DNA of 56,959 nucleotides from Actinomycetes bacterium (GTDB lineage: Bacteria > Actinomycetota > Acidimicrobiia > Acidimicrobiales > SZUA-35). Location of the stretch: positions 1 through 56,959 of the forward strand of contig JAJRXF010000127.1 in NCBI GenBank assembly GCA_024276425.1, written 5' to 3'. Made by a program: the position numbers and the translations under genes. Positions 1 through 7,088 of this stretch are shown here, in pieces; position 1 is the stretch's first letter, and each line of letters opens with the position of its first letter. Under the pieces are notes generated by a model, which made no database searches, was not told the origin of the DNA, and saw only the letters and a list, made by a program, of their open reading frames with translations.

Positions 1-1
1 C

Positions 2-310
2 TCTGAGGACGCCATGATCGGTTTCTTGGGCGAGATCGACAGGGTAGGAAAGCGGTGTTTTGTCACCACGCCCAACCGCTGGTTTCCTATCGAACCGCAT
101 ACGAAACTCCCTCTCGTGCATTTCTTACCCAAGCCAATATTCGACAAGATACTCATGAGGGTCGGGCGTTCGTGGGCGGCCGGAGGTTACATGGACCTGC
201 TCGGAGAAAGGCGTTTTCGCAGAGTCCTGGACAAGGCGGGCGTTGAGGACTACACCATTCACAAGAATCGACTGGGCCCATTTACCATGGACTTCGTCGC
301 CACCTTCTAA
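2..310 (+). CDS. SAM-dependent methyltransferase, C-terminal fragment
   Basis: The frame is open to the left edge, so the start lies outside the window; about 102 residues remain. The stretch TPNRWFPIEPHTKLPLVH resembles the strand and loop after motif IV in class I SAM methyltransferases of the Methyltransf_11/23 type, where (T)PN followed by aromatic residues and an H is common. The SAM-binding glycine loop is missing because it would lie upstream. It ends 31 nt before the convergent glycosyltransferase gene, so a shared role in glycolipid or surface polysaccharide synthesis is possible but only inferred. The substrate cannot be told. Confidence 0.6.
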   Translation, partial: SEDAMIGFLGEIDRVGKRCFVTTPNRWFPIEPHTKLPLVHFLPKPIFDKILMRVGRSWAAGGYMDLLGERRFRRVLDKAGVEDYTIHKNRLGPFTMDFVATF

Positions 311-341
311 CGTGGCCCCTGTCGAATCCCACCCATTGGAA

Positions 342-1595
342 CTACCGGTGAAGGCTGGACCGCCACGTGATGGAACGGTTGCCAATAAAGTTGCCTGTTG
401 TAGACACCCCTATGCCGAGAACCTGGATCCACCAAGTGCTTTCCAGAATTCTTGAACTCGTTGTTCCGAGCGCTGAAGCAACCCCAACCTGCACCAAAAG
501 CCCGTGGAGCGCAATCAAGTGAAATGGAATGAGGCCCATAACGAAGTGGCGCCCTTTTCGGGCAAATGGGGCGAAGGTGAAACGATTGTTGAGCCAATAA
601 TTGGCCAAGACGCTAATCTCGAAAGCGAGAAGGCCAGCCTGACCAAACCCGACCGCGGACAAGAGAACCAGACTGCTCAGTCGTATGACCGCACCGATAA
701 GCCCGACCAGGGCATAGGCGGTGAACGTGGCCGAAACCACCCGCCCAAGAAATAGATCGAGCAAGGCAAGCAAGTACGATCCAGCGACGGATCCCGTCAT
801 TTTTGTGGCGCCGTGCACACGATTGCGGAAGGTGTAGCCAACCTCAAGGACTCGGGGCTTGTCCCCGCGGGCTAGGAACTCCAACAGGATCTTAAAGCCG
901 CGGGGATTGACTTGGCTTTCTATCTGTTCGAATCGCTGGCGCGACACGGCAAAGAAGCCACTCATTGGATCGGAGACTTGGGTACCAAGCAATCGCTGAG
1001 CGAGCTGCTTGCCCCCCCAGGAGACAAGGCGCCGCCAACGACTCCATTGTCCGTAGCTGCCACCTGCGACCTCACGCGAGCCAACAACGACGTCGGCTTC
1101 TCCATCAAGAATTGGGTTGATGAGGTTCAGTATGGCCGACTCGTCATGTTGTAGATCGGCATCCATCACAGCGAGCGCCCGCCCTTGGGCCAAGTGCATC
1201 CCCGAAAGAACCGCCGAACTTAGACCGCGTTCATTGACTCGACGCAGCGACAGAATTCTCGACGAGTGCTTTGACAGTTCAGCGGCGACCTCCCAAGTTC
1301 GATCGGGGGAGTCGTCATCTACGATGATGATTTCGTAGTCGAGGTCGACCAGGAGTTCTTGGAGCTGGCCGACCAGGATCGGAATGTTGGTCACCTCATT
1401 GTAGGTCGGCAAAATGATCGATACTGCCCGACCAGTCCGAGCCCGACGGTCATTGCGTTCCGCTCGTCCCTTGTTGGTGGAGTGCTCAGTGGCGGCGGCG
1501 AGAGCGACATCAGTCCTGGCAGGAGGCCTGGACGATCCTTCGGTTGGCTTAGATTGGTTCCCTCGCGCAACCACGGGGCGGTCAAGGGAACTCAT
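342..1595 (-). CDS. GT2 glycosyltransferase with C-terminal GtrA-like membrane domain (polyprenol-phosphate mannose synthase type)
   Basis: 417 residues. After a charged, Ala/Arg-rich N-terminus of about 55 residues, a GT-A domain begins at VSIILPTYNE (about 58-67), with IIIVDDDSPDRT near 89-100 and the metal-binding VMDADLQHD near 143-151. This is the pattern of dolichol/polyprenol-phosphate mannose synthases. From about residue 285 the protein is hydrophobic, with four predicted membrane segments typical of GtrA-like domains. The product probably moves a sugar from a nucleotide donor to polyprenol phosphate on the inner membrane face, with the GtrA part helping flip it. The start ATG has a weak AGGG four bases upstream. 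An adjacent methyltransferase fragment suggests a surface glycan locus. Confidence 0.85.
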   Translation of the reverse strand: MSSLDRPVVARGNQSKPTEGSSRPPARTDVALAAATEHSTNKGRAERNDRRARTGRAVSIILPTYNEVTNIPILVGQLQELLVDLDYEIIIVDDDSPDRTWEVAAELSKHSSRILSLRRVNERGLSSAVLSGMHLAQGRALAVMDADLQHDESAILNLINPILDGEADVVVGSREVAGGSYGQWSRWRRLVSWGGKQLAQRLLGTQVSDPMSGFFAVSRQRFEQIESQVNPRGFKILLEFLARGDKPRVLEVGYTFRNRVHGATKMTGSVAGSYLLALLDLFLGRVVSATFTAYALVGLIGAVIRLSSLVLLSAVGFGQAGLLAFEISVLANYWLNNRFTFAPFARKGRHFVMGLIPFHLIALHGLLVQVGVASALGTTSSRILESTWWIQVLGIGVSTTGNFIGNRSITWRSSLHR

Positions 1596-1771
1596 CTCGC
1601 CCTATCGGCAAACGACGCCTCCGGATAAGCGGTCTTCGGACAAGCAGTCGATGTGGAGAGCTTGGTTGTAGGACTAGTCGGGAAGGTAGTCAGATGGCAT
1701 CGACATGCCAATCAGGCTATGTCGCCGCTAGGGAGTCTCATCCTATGGATTGATGTTGCTCTCAGACACAC

Positions 1772-1783
1772 TATTGTGGCCCG
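1772..1783 (+). promoter_or_regulatory. Leaderless -10 (TATTGT) of the LMW phosphatase
   Basis: TATTGT at 1772-1777 ends 6 nt before the GTG at 1784, and no Shine-Dalgarno lies between. Transcription should begin at or beside the start codon. Inferred from spacing only. Confidence 0.55.
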
Positions 1784-2332
1784 GTGGAACCCTTGCGTAT
1801 CCTCTTTGTTTGCACGGCCAACATTTGTCGAAGCCCAACCGCCGAACTGCTCGCCCGTAGTCGATTCGGCGAAGACTTCGTGATGTTTCGCTCAGCCGGG
1901 TTGCTCGAAGGGGGCCGGTCCATGCCCAAGGAGCTAGAGCCATTGTTGGCCGAACGCTCCATCTCAACGACTTCTCATCGCAGCAATCAACTCGACCCGT
2001 TCACGCTAAACGCGGCCCAACTCATTTTGACCATGGAAGGCAGGCACGTACAAGAAATTGCCATCTCGTTCCCTGATGCGTTCGCCAGAACCCTCCCCAT
2101 AATGCAGGCGGTTCCTCTGATTCGTGAAGGCGATTCGTTGGAAGACTTTGTAGAGAGGCTCCAGGACAGAAACACGGTTGACTATCTCTCTTCGGATTGG
2201 GACGTGGAAGATCCGTATAAACGGGGAAAGCGTAAATATAAGAAGATGGTGGCCACGGTGGACGATCTGGTCGAACGAGTCATCGGACCCCTACACCGCT
2301 CACAGAGGCGGGCAACATTGGCCTCCAACTAG
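1784..2332 (+). CDS. Low-molecular-weight protein tyrosine phosphatase
   Basis: 182 residues with a GTG start. The N-terminus RILFVCTANICRSPTAE carries the CX5R phosphatase loop (C-TANIC-R followed by S). The general-acid Asp sits in the late DVEDPYKRG motif (DP signature), so both catalytic elements are present. Such enzymes dephosphorylate tyrosines, often on bacterial tyrosine kinases that control polysaccharide export, or in arginine-phosphate signalling. The gene is divergent from the GT2 gene, which fits a link to surface glycans but does not prove it. A short basic tail (KRGKRKYKK) precedes a final helix. The start is supported by the leaderless -10 element. Confidence 0.88.
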   Translation: MEPLRILFVCTANICRSPTAELLARSRFGEDFVMFRSAGLLEGGRSMPKELEPLLAERSISTTSHRSNQLDPFTLNAAQLILTMEGRHVQEIAISFPDAFARTLPIMQAVPLIREGDSLEDFVERLQDRNTVDYLSSDWDVEDPYKRGKRKYKKMVATVDDLVERVIGPLHRSQRRATLASN

Positions 2333-2478
2333 CTAAATCTAGTCTTTTTGGATGTTACTGATAGCCAATTCTGTGAAGTGCCCGCTAAGTTGTACTCGAA
2401 CGGGAATTCAGGCTTTGCCTAACCCTCGTTCGCTGGTCCCGGGAATGCCGCCGCCCCCCGGGGCCAGCACTCTTTTGG

Positions 2479-2940
2479 CTAGCCGACGTAGTAGCGAAAG
2501 ACAACTGCGGCCACACACGAGGGTTTGGTCGAGTCTTCAACCTCAAAGCTCAACTCGATCGTGCATTGCGCGCCACCATCGATTTCTCGAACCTCCTTGA
2601 CTGTTGCTCCCATATGGAGTCGGGATCCGACCGGGACGGGAGACGGAAACCGGACCTTCTCGGTTCCGTAGTTGACACCCATCACGAACCCGGTGGCCAC
2701 AAGCACTTCGGGAAGCAACCTTGGGGCGAGCGAAAGGGTCAAATAGCCGTGGGCAATCGGACCGCCAAAGGGCGATTCTGCCTTGGCCCGCTCGACATCG
2801 ACATGAATCCACTGATGATCTCCGGTGGCCTCGGCGAAGGTGTTGACCATCGCCTGGCTTATGGTGATCCACTCGCTGTAGCCAAGGTGCTGACCGACGA
2901 TTGACTGCAGTCCTTCGATTCCTTCAACTGTTGTTGTCAT
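2479..2940 (-). CDS. MaoC-like hot-dog fold enoyl-CoA hydratase/dehydratase
   Basis: 153 residues. The hydratase motif appears as FAEATGDHQWIHVD (about 35-48), with the catalytic Asp and His, followed by GPIAHGYLTLSL, which shapes the acyl pocket in (R)-specific enoyl-CoA hydratases and dehydratases. This length matches single-domain MaoC proteins such as NodN and PhaJ. It probably hydrates trans-2-enoyl-CoA in fatty-acid or polyketide metabolism. It stands alone, divergent from nothing close by, and reads from its own leaderless promoter. Substrate chain length cannot be read from sequence. Confidence 0.87.
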   Translation of the reverse strand: MTTTVEGIEGLQSIVGQHLGYSEWITISQAMVNTFAEATGDHQWIHVDVERAKAESPFGGPIAHGYLTLSLAPRLLPEVLVATGFVMGVNYGTEKVRFPSPVPVGSRLHMGATVKEVREIDGGAQCTIELSFEVEDSTKPSCVAAVVFRYYVG

Positions 2941-2952
2941 CTCCGAAGGCTA
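2941..2952 (-). promoter_or_regulatory. Leaderless -10 (TAGCCT) of the MaoC gene
   Basis: On the minus strand TAGCCT (2952-2947) is followed by six bases, TCGGAG, and then the ATG at 2940. This spacing matches the other leaderless starts in the window. Confidence 0.6.
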
Positions 2953-2999
2953 GGCCACCGGCTGAACGGGAGGCCAGTTGCTCGGCGAACTCCCCCCAA

Positions 3000-4049
3000 T
3001 TATCTCGCCTGGGCCCTTTTGGTGGCCAACTGGACAGGGGTCGGTTCGTGATTGGCCCGCAACTGACCGCAGGCGGCATCAATCTCGTTGCCCCTGTTCC
3101 GACGAATGGTGGCATTGACACCGAGCTCATCCAGCAAGGCCGCAAACTCCCGGACCCGAACCTCAGGCGATCCGACAGTTGGCCAACCAGGAGTCGGGTT
3201 CAGTGGAATCAAGTTGACATGGGCCTGCGCCTTTCTTGCAATCACCGCAAGTTCTCGGGCGTCACTATCCCGATCGTTCACCCCGTCGATCATGGCCCAT
3301 TCGAAGCTGACGCGTCGTCCTGTCCGTTGGCGGACCAAATTGGCCGCCTCCACCAACTCCCCAATGGGGTTCCGCTTGTTAATCGGCACCAGCGTCGTAC
3401 GCAACTCATCGTTGGCAGCGTGTAAGGACACTGCTAGACCAACCTGAAGATCTTCCTCGGCAAAGCGACGCATCTGAGGAATCAGGCCAACAGTCGAAAT
3501 CGTTACCTTTCTGGCTCCGATGCCAAGATCGTGAATGATCCGTCTGGTGGCTTGCATGACCCGGTCGTAGTTAGCGAAGGGTTCGCCCATCCCCATAAAG
3601 ACGACGTTCGAGAGCCGTCGAGGCTTGGCTGCGTTTCTTGCCGTGACTACCTGTTCGAGGATTTCGCCCACGGTGAGGTTTCGTTGGTAGCCGGCCTGCC
3701 CCGTAGCACAAAAGCCACAGCCCATGGCGCAGCCCGCCTGGCTCGAGATGCATACTGTGGATCGGCTTGGATAGTGCATGAGCACGGTCTCGATTGCGGT
3801 ATCGCCTGATAGGTGCCAGAGACTCTTCAGGGTCAGCTCATCATCAGAGACGGCTTGGGTGACAAGTTTGAGTGCGGGAGAAAGTGATTGGTCGAGTTGG
3901 TCTCGCAACGTGGCCGGAAGAGTGCTGATTTCGGATGGGAGCAGGCCCTGGTCATAGAGGCCGCGCCAAACCTGGTCGATGCGATATCGAGGCTGTTCAG
4001 CCAGGAGTTGGCCAAGCGCGTCTCGGTCTAGTTCCCAGGGCGATGTCAT
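3000..4049 (-). CDS. rlmN: Dual-specificity 23S rRNA A2503 / tRNA A37 C2-methyltransferase RlmN
   Basis: 349 residues, usual length for RlmN. The radical-SAM cluster motif CX3CX2C is present as C-AMG-C-GF-C, followed by ATGQAGYQRNLTVGEI, a very conserved RlmN segment. The glycine-rich SAM motif (VVFMGMGEP) and the downstream IDGVND and LIPLNP strings also fit. The resolving cysteine near the C-terminus appears in DAACGQLR. The enzyme methylates C2 of adenosine 2503 in 23S rRNA using two SAM molecules. It starts 22 bp from the divergent VIT1-type gene, and its transcript is predicted to be leaderless. Confidence 0.96.
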   Translation of the reverse strand: MTSPWELDRDALGQLLAEQPRYRIDQVWRGLYDQGLLPSEISTLPATLRDQLDQSLSPALKLVTQAVSDDELTLKSLWHLSGDTAIETVLMHYPSRSTVCISSQAGCAMGCGFCATGQAGYQRNLTVGEILEQVVTARNAAKPRRLSNVVFMGMGEPFANYDRVMQATRRIIHDLGIGARKVTISTVGLIPQMRRFAEEDLQVGLAVSLHAANDELRTTLVPINKRNPIGELVEAANLVRQRTGRRVSFEWAMIDGVNDRDSDARELAVIARKAQAHVNLIPLNPTPGWPTVGSPEVRVREFAALLDELGVNATIRRNRGNEIDAACGQLRANHEPTPVQLATKRAQAR

Positions 4050-4071
4050 GCCCTCAGGCTAGGCTCGATCC
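4050..4071. promoter_or_regulatory. Symmetric bidirectional leaderless promoter (rlmN / VIT1)
   Basis: The whole 22-bp spacer between two divergent start codons holds two -10 hexamers. TAGGCT on plus (4060-4065) lies 6 nt before the ATG at 4072. TAGCCT on minus (4061-4056) lies 6 nt before the ATG at 4049. The hexamers share the central TA step. Neither gene has room for a Shine-Dalgarno. Their -35 regions, if used, must lie inside the opposite coding sequence. Confidence 0.65.
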
Positions 4072-4791
4072 ATGGTCTCACGATCCAACATCTTGATCGA
4101 CTTACATCAACATCGCGATATCCAGGGTGGTGCAGCACGGGCTGCCGTGTTCGGAATTAGCGACGGCCTAGTTTCCAACGTCGGCCTTATTCTCGGTGTT
4201 GCTGGCGCATCCGCCGATGCTCGAGCGGTTCAGGTGGCTGGACTCGCTGGTCTGGTTGCCGGGGCTATCTCGATGGCTGCTGGCGAGTACAACTCGATGC
4301 GGGTGCAAGCCGAGCTATTCGAACGAGAGATCGAACTCGAACGCAAGGAACTCAAGCGAAACCCAGCAGGTGAAGCAGTAGAGATGGCCCAGCGCTACCA
4401 GGCCCGAGGCGTCGATGCAGACTTGGCCCGTGAACTCGCCGCCGACATGATGGCGAAGCCCGAGGTAGCGCTTGAGTTTCACACTCGGGAGGAAATTGGT
4501 GTCGGCCCGGACGATCTCGGCTCACCAATGGGGGCTGCCATTTCGTCGTTGGCTGCCTTTGGCATCGGGGCAGTGGCGCCACTCGTTCCGTGGTTCTTCA
4601 CCAGTGGCACCGGCGCAGTTGTCCTGTCCATGGTGGTTTCGTTAGTCGCAGCTATCGCCATTGGCTATGGAATCAGCGTTTTCACCGAGGGGTCCAAAGC
4701 TAAGGCGATTGTTCGCCAAATCGCCTTCACCGCGGTGCCAGCCGCCATTACCTACACCATTGGGTCAATCATTGGCGTCGGACTCGACTGA
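4072..4791 (+). CDS. VIT1/CCC1-family Fe2+/Mn2+ transporter
   Basis: 239 residues. The N-terminal HRDIQGGAARAAVFGISDG followed by LVSNVGLILGVAGA is diagnostic for the VIT1/CCC1 family. A helix-rich soluble segment with many Glu residues (about 88-150, including AAGEYNSMRVQAELFEREI) corresponds to the cytoplasmic metal-binding domain, and three hydrophobic helices follow. Family members move ferrous iron or manganese out of the cytoplasm across the inner membrane, here presumably for metal detoxification. The 3' end overlaps the convergent mshD gene by 27 nt. No obvious iron box was seen in the tiny promoter spacer. Confidence 0.9.
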   Translation: MVSRSNILIDLHQHRDIQGGAARAAVFGISDGLVSNVGLILGVAGASADARAVQVAGLAGLVAGAISMAAGEYNSMRVQAELFEREIELERKELKRNPAGEAVEMAQRYQARGVDADLARELAADMMAKPEVALEFHTREEIGVGPDDLGSPMGAAISSLAAFGIGAVAPLVPWFFTSGTGAVVLSMVVSLVAAIAIGYGISVFTEGSKAKAIVRQIAFTAVPAAITYTIGSIIGVGLD

Positions 4792-5760
4792 CAACGTTCC
4801 GGCCGCGCGCTGCTGACTCGAAACTGAAACCTCGGCCATGGTCAGCGGCAACTTCCATGACCGGTCAGTTCTCACGGTATGAAATCCAAGTCCAATATAG
4901 GTTCGCATTGCTGGTTCGTTGTCTGCCTCGACGTAAAGCATTGCGGTTTGTAGCCCCTGGTCGTGAAGCCACGCCAGGCCTGCGGCTGTCATCGGCTTGC
5001 CCAGACCTCGGCCGTGGAACTCCGGGTCGATGCCAATGACATAGATTTCCCCCAGATTGGGGTTGTGATGGATTTTTGTCCAGCAGAAACCAGCGAGCCT
5101 TCCTTCGATCTCAAAAAGCCGAATACCCTCGGGATCGACCCAGGGTTGGCTGAGTCGGGCCTGGAACTGTTCGGCACTTTGGTGTCCCTGGTCTGGATGA
5201 TGAGCAAATGCTCGATTATTGACCTGTCGAAGAGCCTCTGTATCACGCTCAGGAACAAAGGCGCGGGTGGGAATGGCCTGAAGCTCGACGGGCAGCCCGG
5301 CCCGCATCTGATTGAGGGAGCGTGCCGGGGCTAGCCCGCTTGCCTCGGCAAATCGGTTGTGCCAGACAAAGCTTGGTTTAGCCCAGACCCACACAGAAGT
5401 TCGATTCCCTGCAGCATCGGGGCTAAGGCGTTGCAAAAGAGCAGGCCAAAGGCTCTTGAGTAGTTGACCGAGTAAGACTTCGGGGTTGGGGACCGACTGA
5501 TCAACCAGGGTGTCAAGATGGAGTTCGTCTCCCGCGATTACTCCTCCCATGTAGGCCTGGAGTTTGCCATCGGACCCTCGCTCCACGCTGGCAACAAGCC
5601 GTTCACTTGGGCGACTCAGGAGATTGACGAATGATGAATCGAACCGGTCATCTCCGAGGCCATGAGGTATAGAACGACCGGCCAGGTCGCGGAGCTCTAG
5701 GGCGAACTGTTCGCTGGAGCGGTTATCGAACACGGTATCGAGCATCACGTCAGTACTCAT
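4765..5760 (-). CDS. mshD: Mycothiol synthase (GNAT acetyltransferase, MshD-like)
   Basis: 331 residues, slightly longer than mycobacterial MshD. It has the two-GNAT-domain layout: a degenerate N-terminal half and a catalytic C-terminal half with the acetyl-CoA loop DPEFHGRGLGKPM (about 235) and the later LYVEADNEPAMRTYIGLGF, a near signature of MshD. It would acetylate Cys-GlcN-Ins with acetyl-CoA to finish mycothiol, the low-molecular-weight thiol of actinobacteria. This supports the taxonomic call and fits the redox sigma factor at 29.5-30.1 kb. A TAGACT hexamer ends 9 nt before the ATG, so the leader would be at most a few bases. Confidence 0.85.
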   Translation of the reverse strand: MSTDVMLDTVFDNRSSEQFALELRDLAGRSIPHGLGDDRFDSSFVNLLSRPSERLVASVERGSDGKLQAYMGGVIAGDELHLDTLVDQSVPNPEVLLGQLLKSLWPALLQRLSPDAAGNRTSVWVWAKPSFVWHNRFAEASGLAPARSLNQMRAGLPVELQAIPTRAFVPERDTEALRQVNNRAFAHHPDQGHQSAEQFQARLSQPWVDPEGIRLFEIEGRLAGFCWTKIHHNPNLGEIYVIGIDPEFHGRGLGKPMTAAGLAWLHDQGLQTAMLYVEADNEPAMRTYIGLGFHTVRTDRSWKLPLTMAEVSVSSQQRAAGTLSVESDAND

Positions 5761-5822
5761 ATGCCGAGAAGTCTAGGTGGTGGCCCGGCGGGGATTGCCA
5801 TGCATGCTGGACGACACAGGCC

Positions 5823-5834
5823 TACCCTCAGCCC
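5823..5834 (+). promoter_or_regulatory. Leaderless -10 (TACCCT) of nth
   Basis: TACCCT at 5823-5828 is followed by CAGCCC and the ATG at 5835, the same six-base gap seen for rlmN, VIT1 and MaoC. Confidence 0.55.
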
Positions 5835-6494
5835 ATGGCAAGACCAAGAACAGCAAAAGGTAGGGCTCGGCGGACTAACGATCGGTTGAAGCAGGAGTAT
5901 GTCGATGCCGTGTGCGAACTGGATCACAACACGCCATTTCAGTTGCTTATTGCCACCATCTTGTCGGCTCAGGCCACCGATGTCGGAGTCAACAAGGCAA
6001 CCCCCGGGCTTTTTGCCCGGTACCCGGATGCCGAAAGCCTCTCCGAAGCCAACATCGAAGATGTCGAGGGCCTCATCAACTCCTTGGGTCTCTACAGAAA
6101 CAAGGCCAAGAGCATTACCAAGTGCGCCCGCCAACTGATGGACAATCACCAAGGCCAAGTTCCGACATCGATGAAGGAACTGGTTGCTCTTGCCGGTGTG
6201 GGACGCAAAACAGCCAACGTTGTTCGTAGCGTTGCCCTGAACCTTCCGGGTCTTCCAGTGGACACCCATGTGCTAAGGCTGAGTCAACTCCTTCAGCTCA
6301 CCGATGAGTTAAGCGAAACCCATCAACGGGACGCCCAGAAGGTGGAGATGGTCCTCAACCCCATGGTTCCCGCCGCCGAACGAGGCGAGTTCAGCCTGCG
6401 ACTGATTCTTCACGGTCGGCGAGTCTGCATCGCCCGACGTCCCCAATGTGCAGAGTGCGTCCTCAACGATTTTTGTCCCTCATCAACGGTTTGA
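5835..6494 (+). CDS. nth: Endonuclease III (DNA glycosylase/AP lyase)
   Basis: 219 residues, typical for Nth. The helix-hairpin-helix is LVALAGVGRKTANVV with the catalytic lysine in GRKTA, and the catalytic Asp lies in LPVDTHVLRL. The C-terminal [4Fe-4S] ligand set C-X6-C-X2-C-X5-C is intact (CIARRPQCAECVLNDFC). The enzyme removes oxidised pyrimidines and nicks the abasic site in base-excision repair. It is followed by about 200 nt of structured, apparently non-coding sequence ending in a strong terminator. Confidence 0.96.
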   Translation: MARPRTAKGRARRTNDRLKQEYVDAVCELDHNTPFQLLIATILSAQATDVGVNKATPGLFARYPDAESLSEANIEDVEGLINSLGLYRNKAKSITKCARQLMDNHQGQVPTSMKELVALAGVGRKTANVVRSVALNLPGLPVDTHVLRLSQLLQLTDELSETHQRDAQKVEMVLNPMVPAAERGEFSLRLILHGRRVCIARRPQCAECVLNDFCPSSTV

Positions 6495-6595
6495 TTCCAC
6501 AACCTTGGCGTGCCAATAGTGCGAGCGGTTCGCGTTGATTTCGAGAAAAGTGGTCGAGATCACCCACTAATCCGGTGATGTCCCCTAGTTTGACC

Positions 6596-6648
6596 GTTAC
6601 CAGGTTCCCGCCACCTGGTAACTGCAGTTGGGGGGATCCGCCGCCCCC
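6596..6648 (+). other. Two stable hairpins upstream of a terminator (possible small RNA or 3' UTR)
   Basis: GTTACCAGGT (6596-6605) pairs perfectly with ACCTGGTAAC (6613-6622) around a 7-nt loop. A run of G (6630-6635) can pair with CCCCC (6644-6648). With the terminator stem just downstream they form three consecutive hairpins in the 210-nt gap after nth. No convincing reading frame covers this stretch. It could be a processed nth 3' UTR or a separate small RNA. Confidence 0.4.
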
Positions 6649-6658
6649 TAGCAGCTCC

Positions 6659-6692
6659 GCAGGCGCCCCTTCTGGGGCGCCTGCGTGATTTT
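6659..6692 (+). terminator. Rho-independent terminator after nth
   Basis: A perfect 11-bp GC-rich stem (6659-6669 with 6674-6684, loop TTCT) is followed by GTGATTTTTG. The U-tract lies on the plus strand only, so it ends the nth transcript or a small RNA. It also lies just past the 3' end of the convergent small gene. Confidence 0.8.
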
Positions 6693-6704
6693 TGATGCTG
6701 GCGA

Positions 6705-6917
6705 CTAGGCAGTGGCGCGACGCATCGCCTTGTCCAGCCGACGCCACGCCATATGAAGTTGGCGTTCTACTTCTTTCAATTCCGATCCAATTTCGTCATC
6801 ATCATCAAGATCCTGTGATAGATCGCGTAGCCGCTCGATGATCTCCTCAAGCGACAGGGAGATAGACCCAAGGGCACTGACGTCAACGGACACTCCCTCG
6901 CTCACTCGCTCGCTCAC
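6705..6917 (-). CDS. Small acidic helical protein, unknown function
   Basis: 70 residues with a GTG start. I do not recognise the family. After a Ser/Val-rich N-terminus the protein is mostly charged helix: EEIIERLRDLSQDLDDDDE and then EVERQLHMAWRRLDKAMRR, with hydrophobic spacing compatible with a short coiled coil or helical pair and a basic C-terminus. The first codons are a repeat (GTGAGCGAG units), so the true start could be the second or third GTG (about 6905 or 6893). It is divergent from hisD and has normal codon use for the region. No function is proposed. Confidence 0.55.
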   Translation of the reverse strand: MSERVSEGVSVDVSALGSISLSLEEIIERLRDLSQDLDDDDEIGSELKEVERQLHMAWRRLDKAMRRATA

Positions 6918-7088
6918 TCCTCGCTGGTCTCGGTCGGTCCAGGCGTTTGGTCTGGTCGCCCGGTTGATCTGGAATCTCCGGATAATTATGGGGGCAGGTT
7001 CGATGCCGTACGGTAGCGTCGAGCGTCAAGCACGGCACCCCGTTTGTTCAAGGCGAATCGGGGAGCAAGATGTCGAATGGAGAGCGAG

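Noticed and set aside
6463-6747. 94-codon minus-strand frame after nth
   Set aside because: Gly-rich translation of the hairpins and terminator; overlaps the nth end and the small gene.
6918-7088. His-rich leader peptide or T-box before hisD
   Set aside because: I looked for runs of CAT/CAC codons with a hairpin and for the T-box core and found neither.
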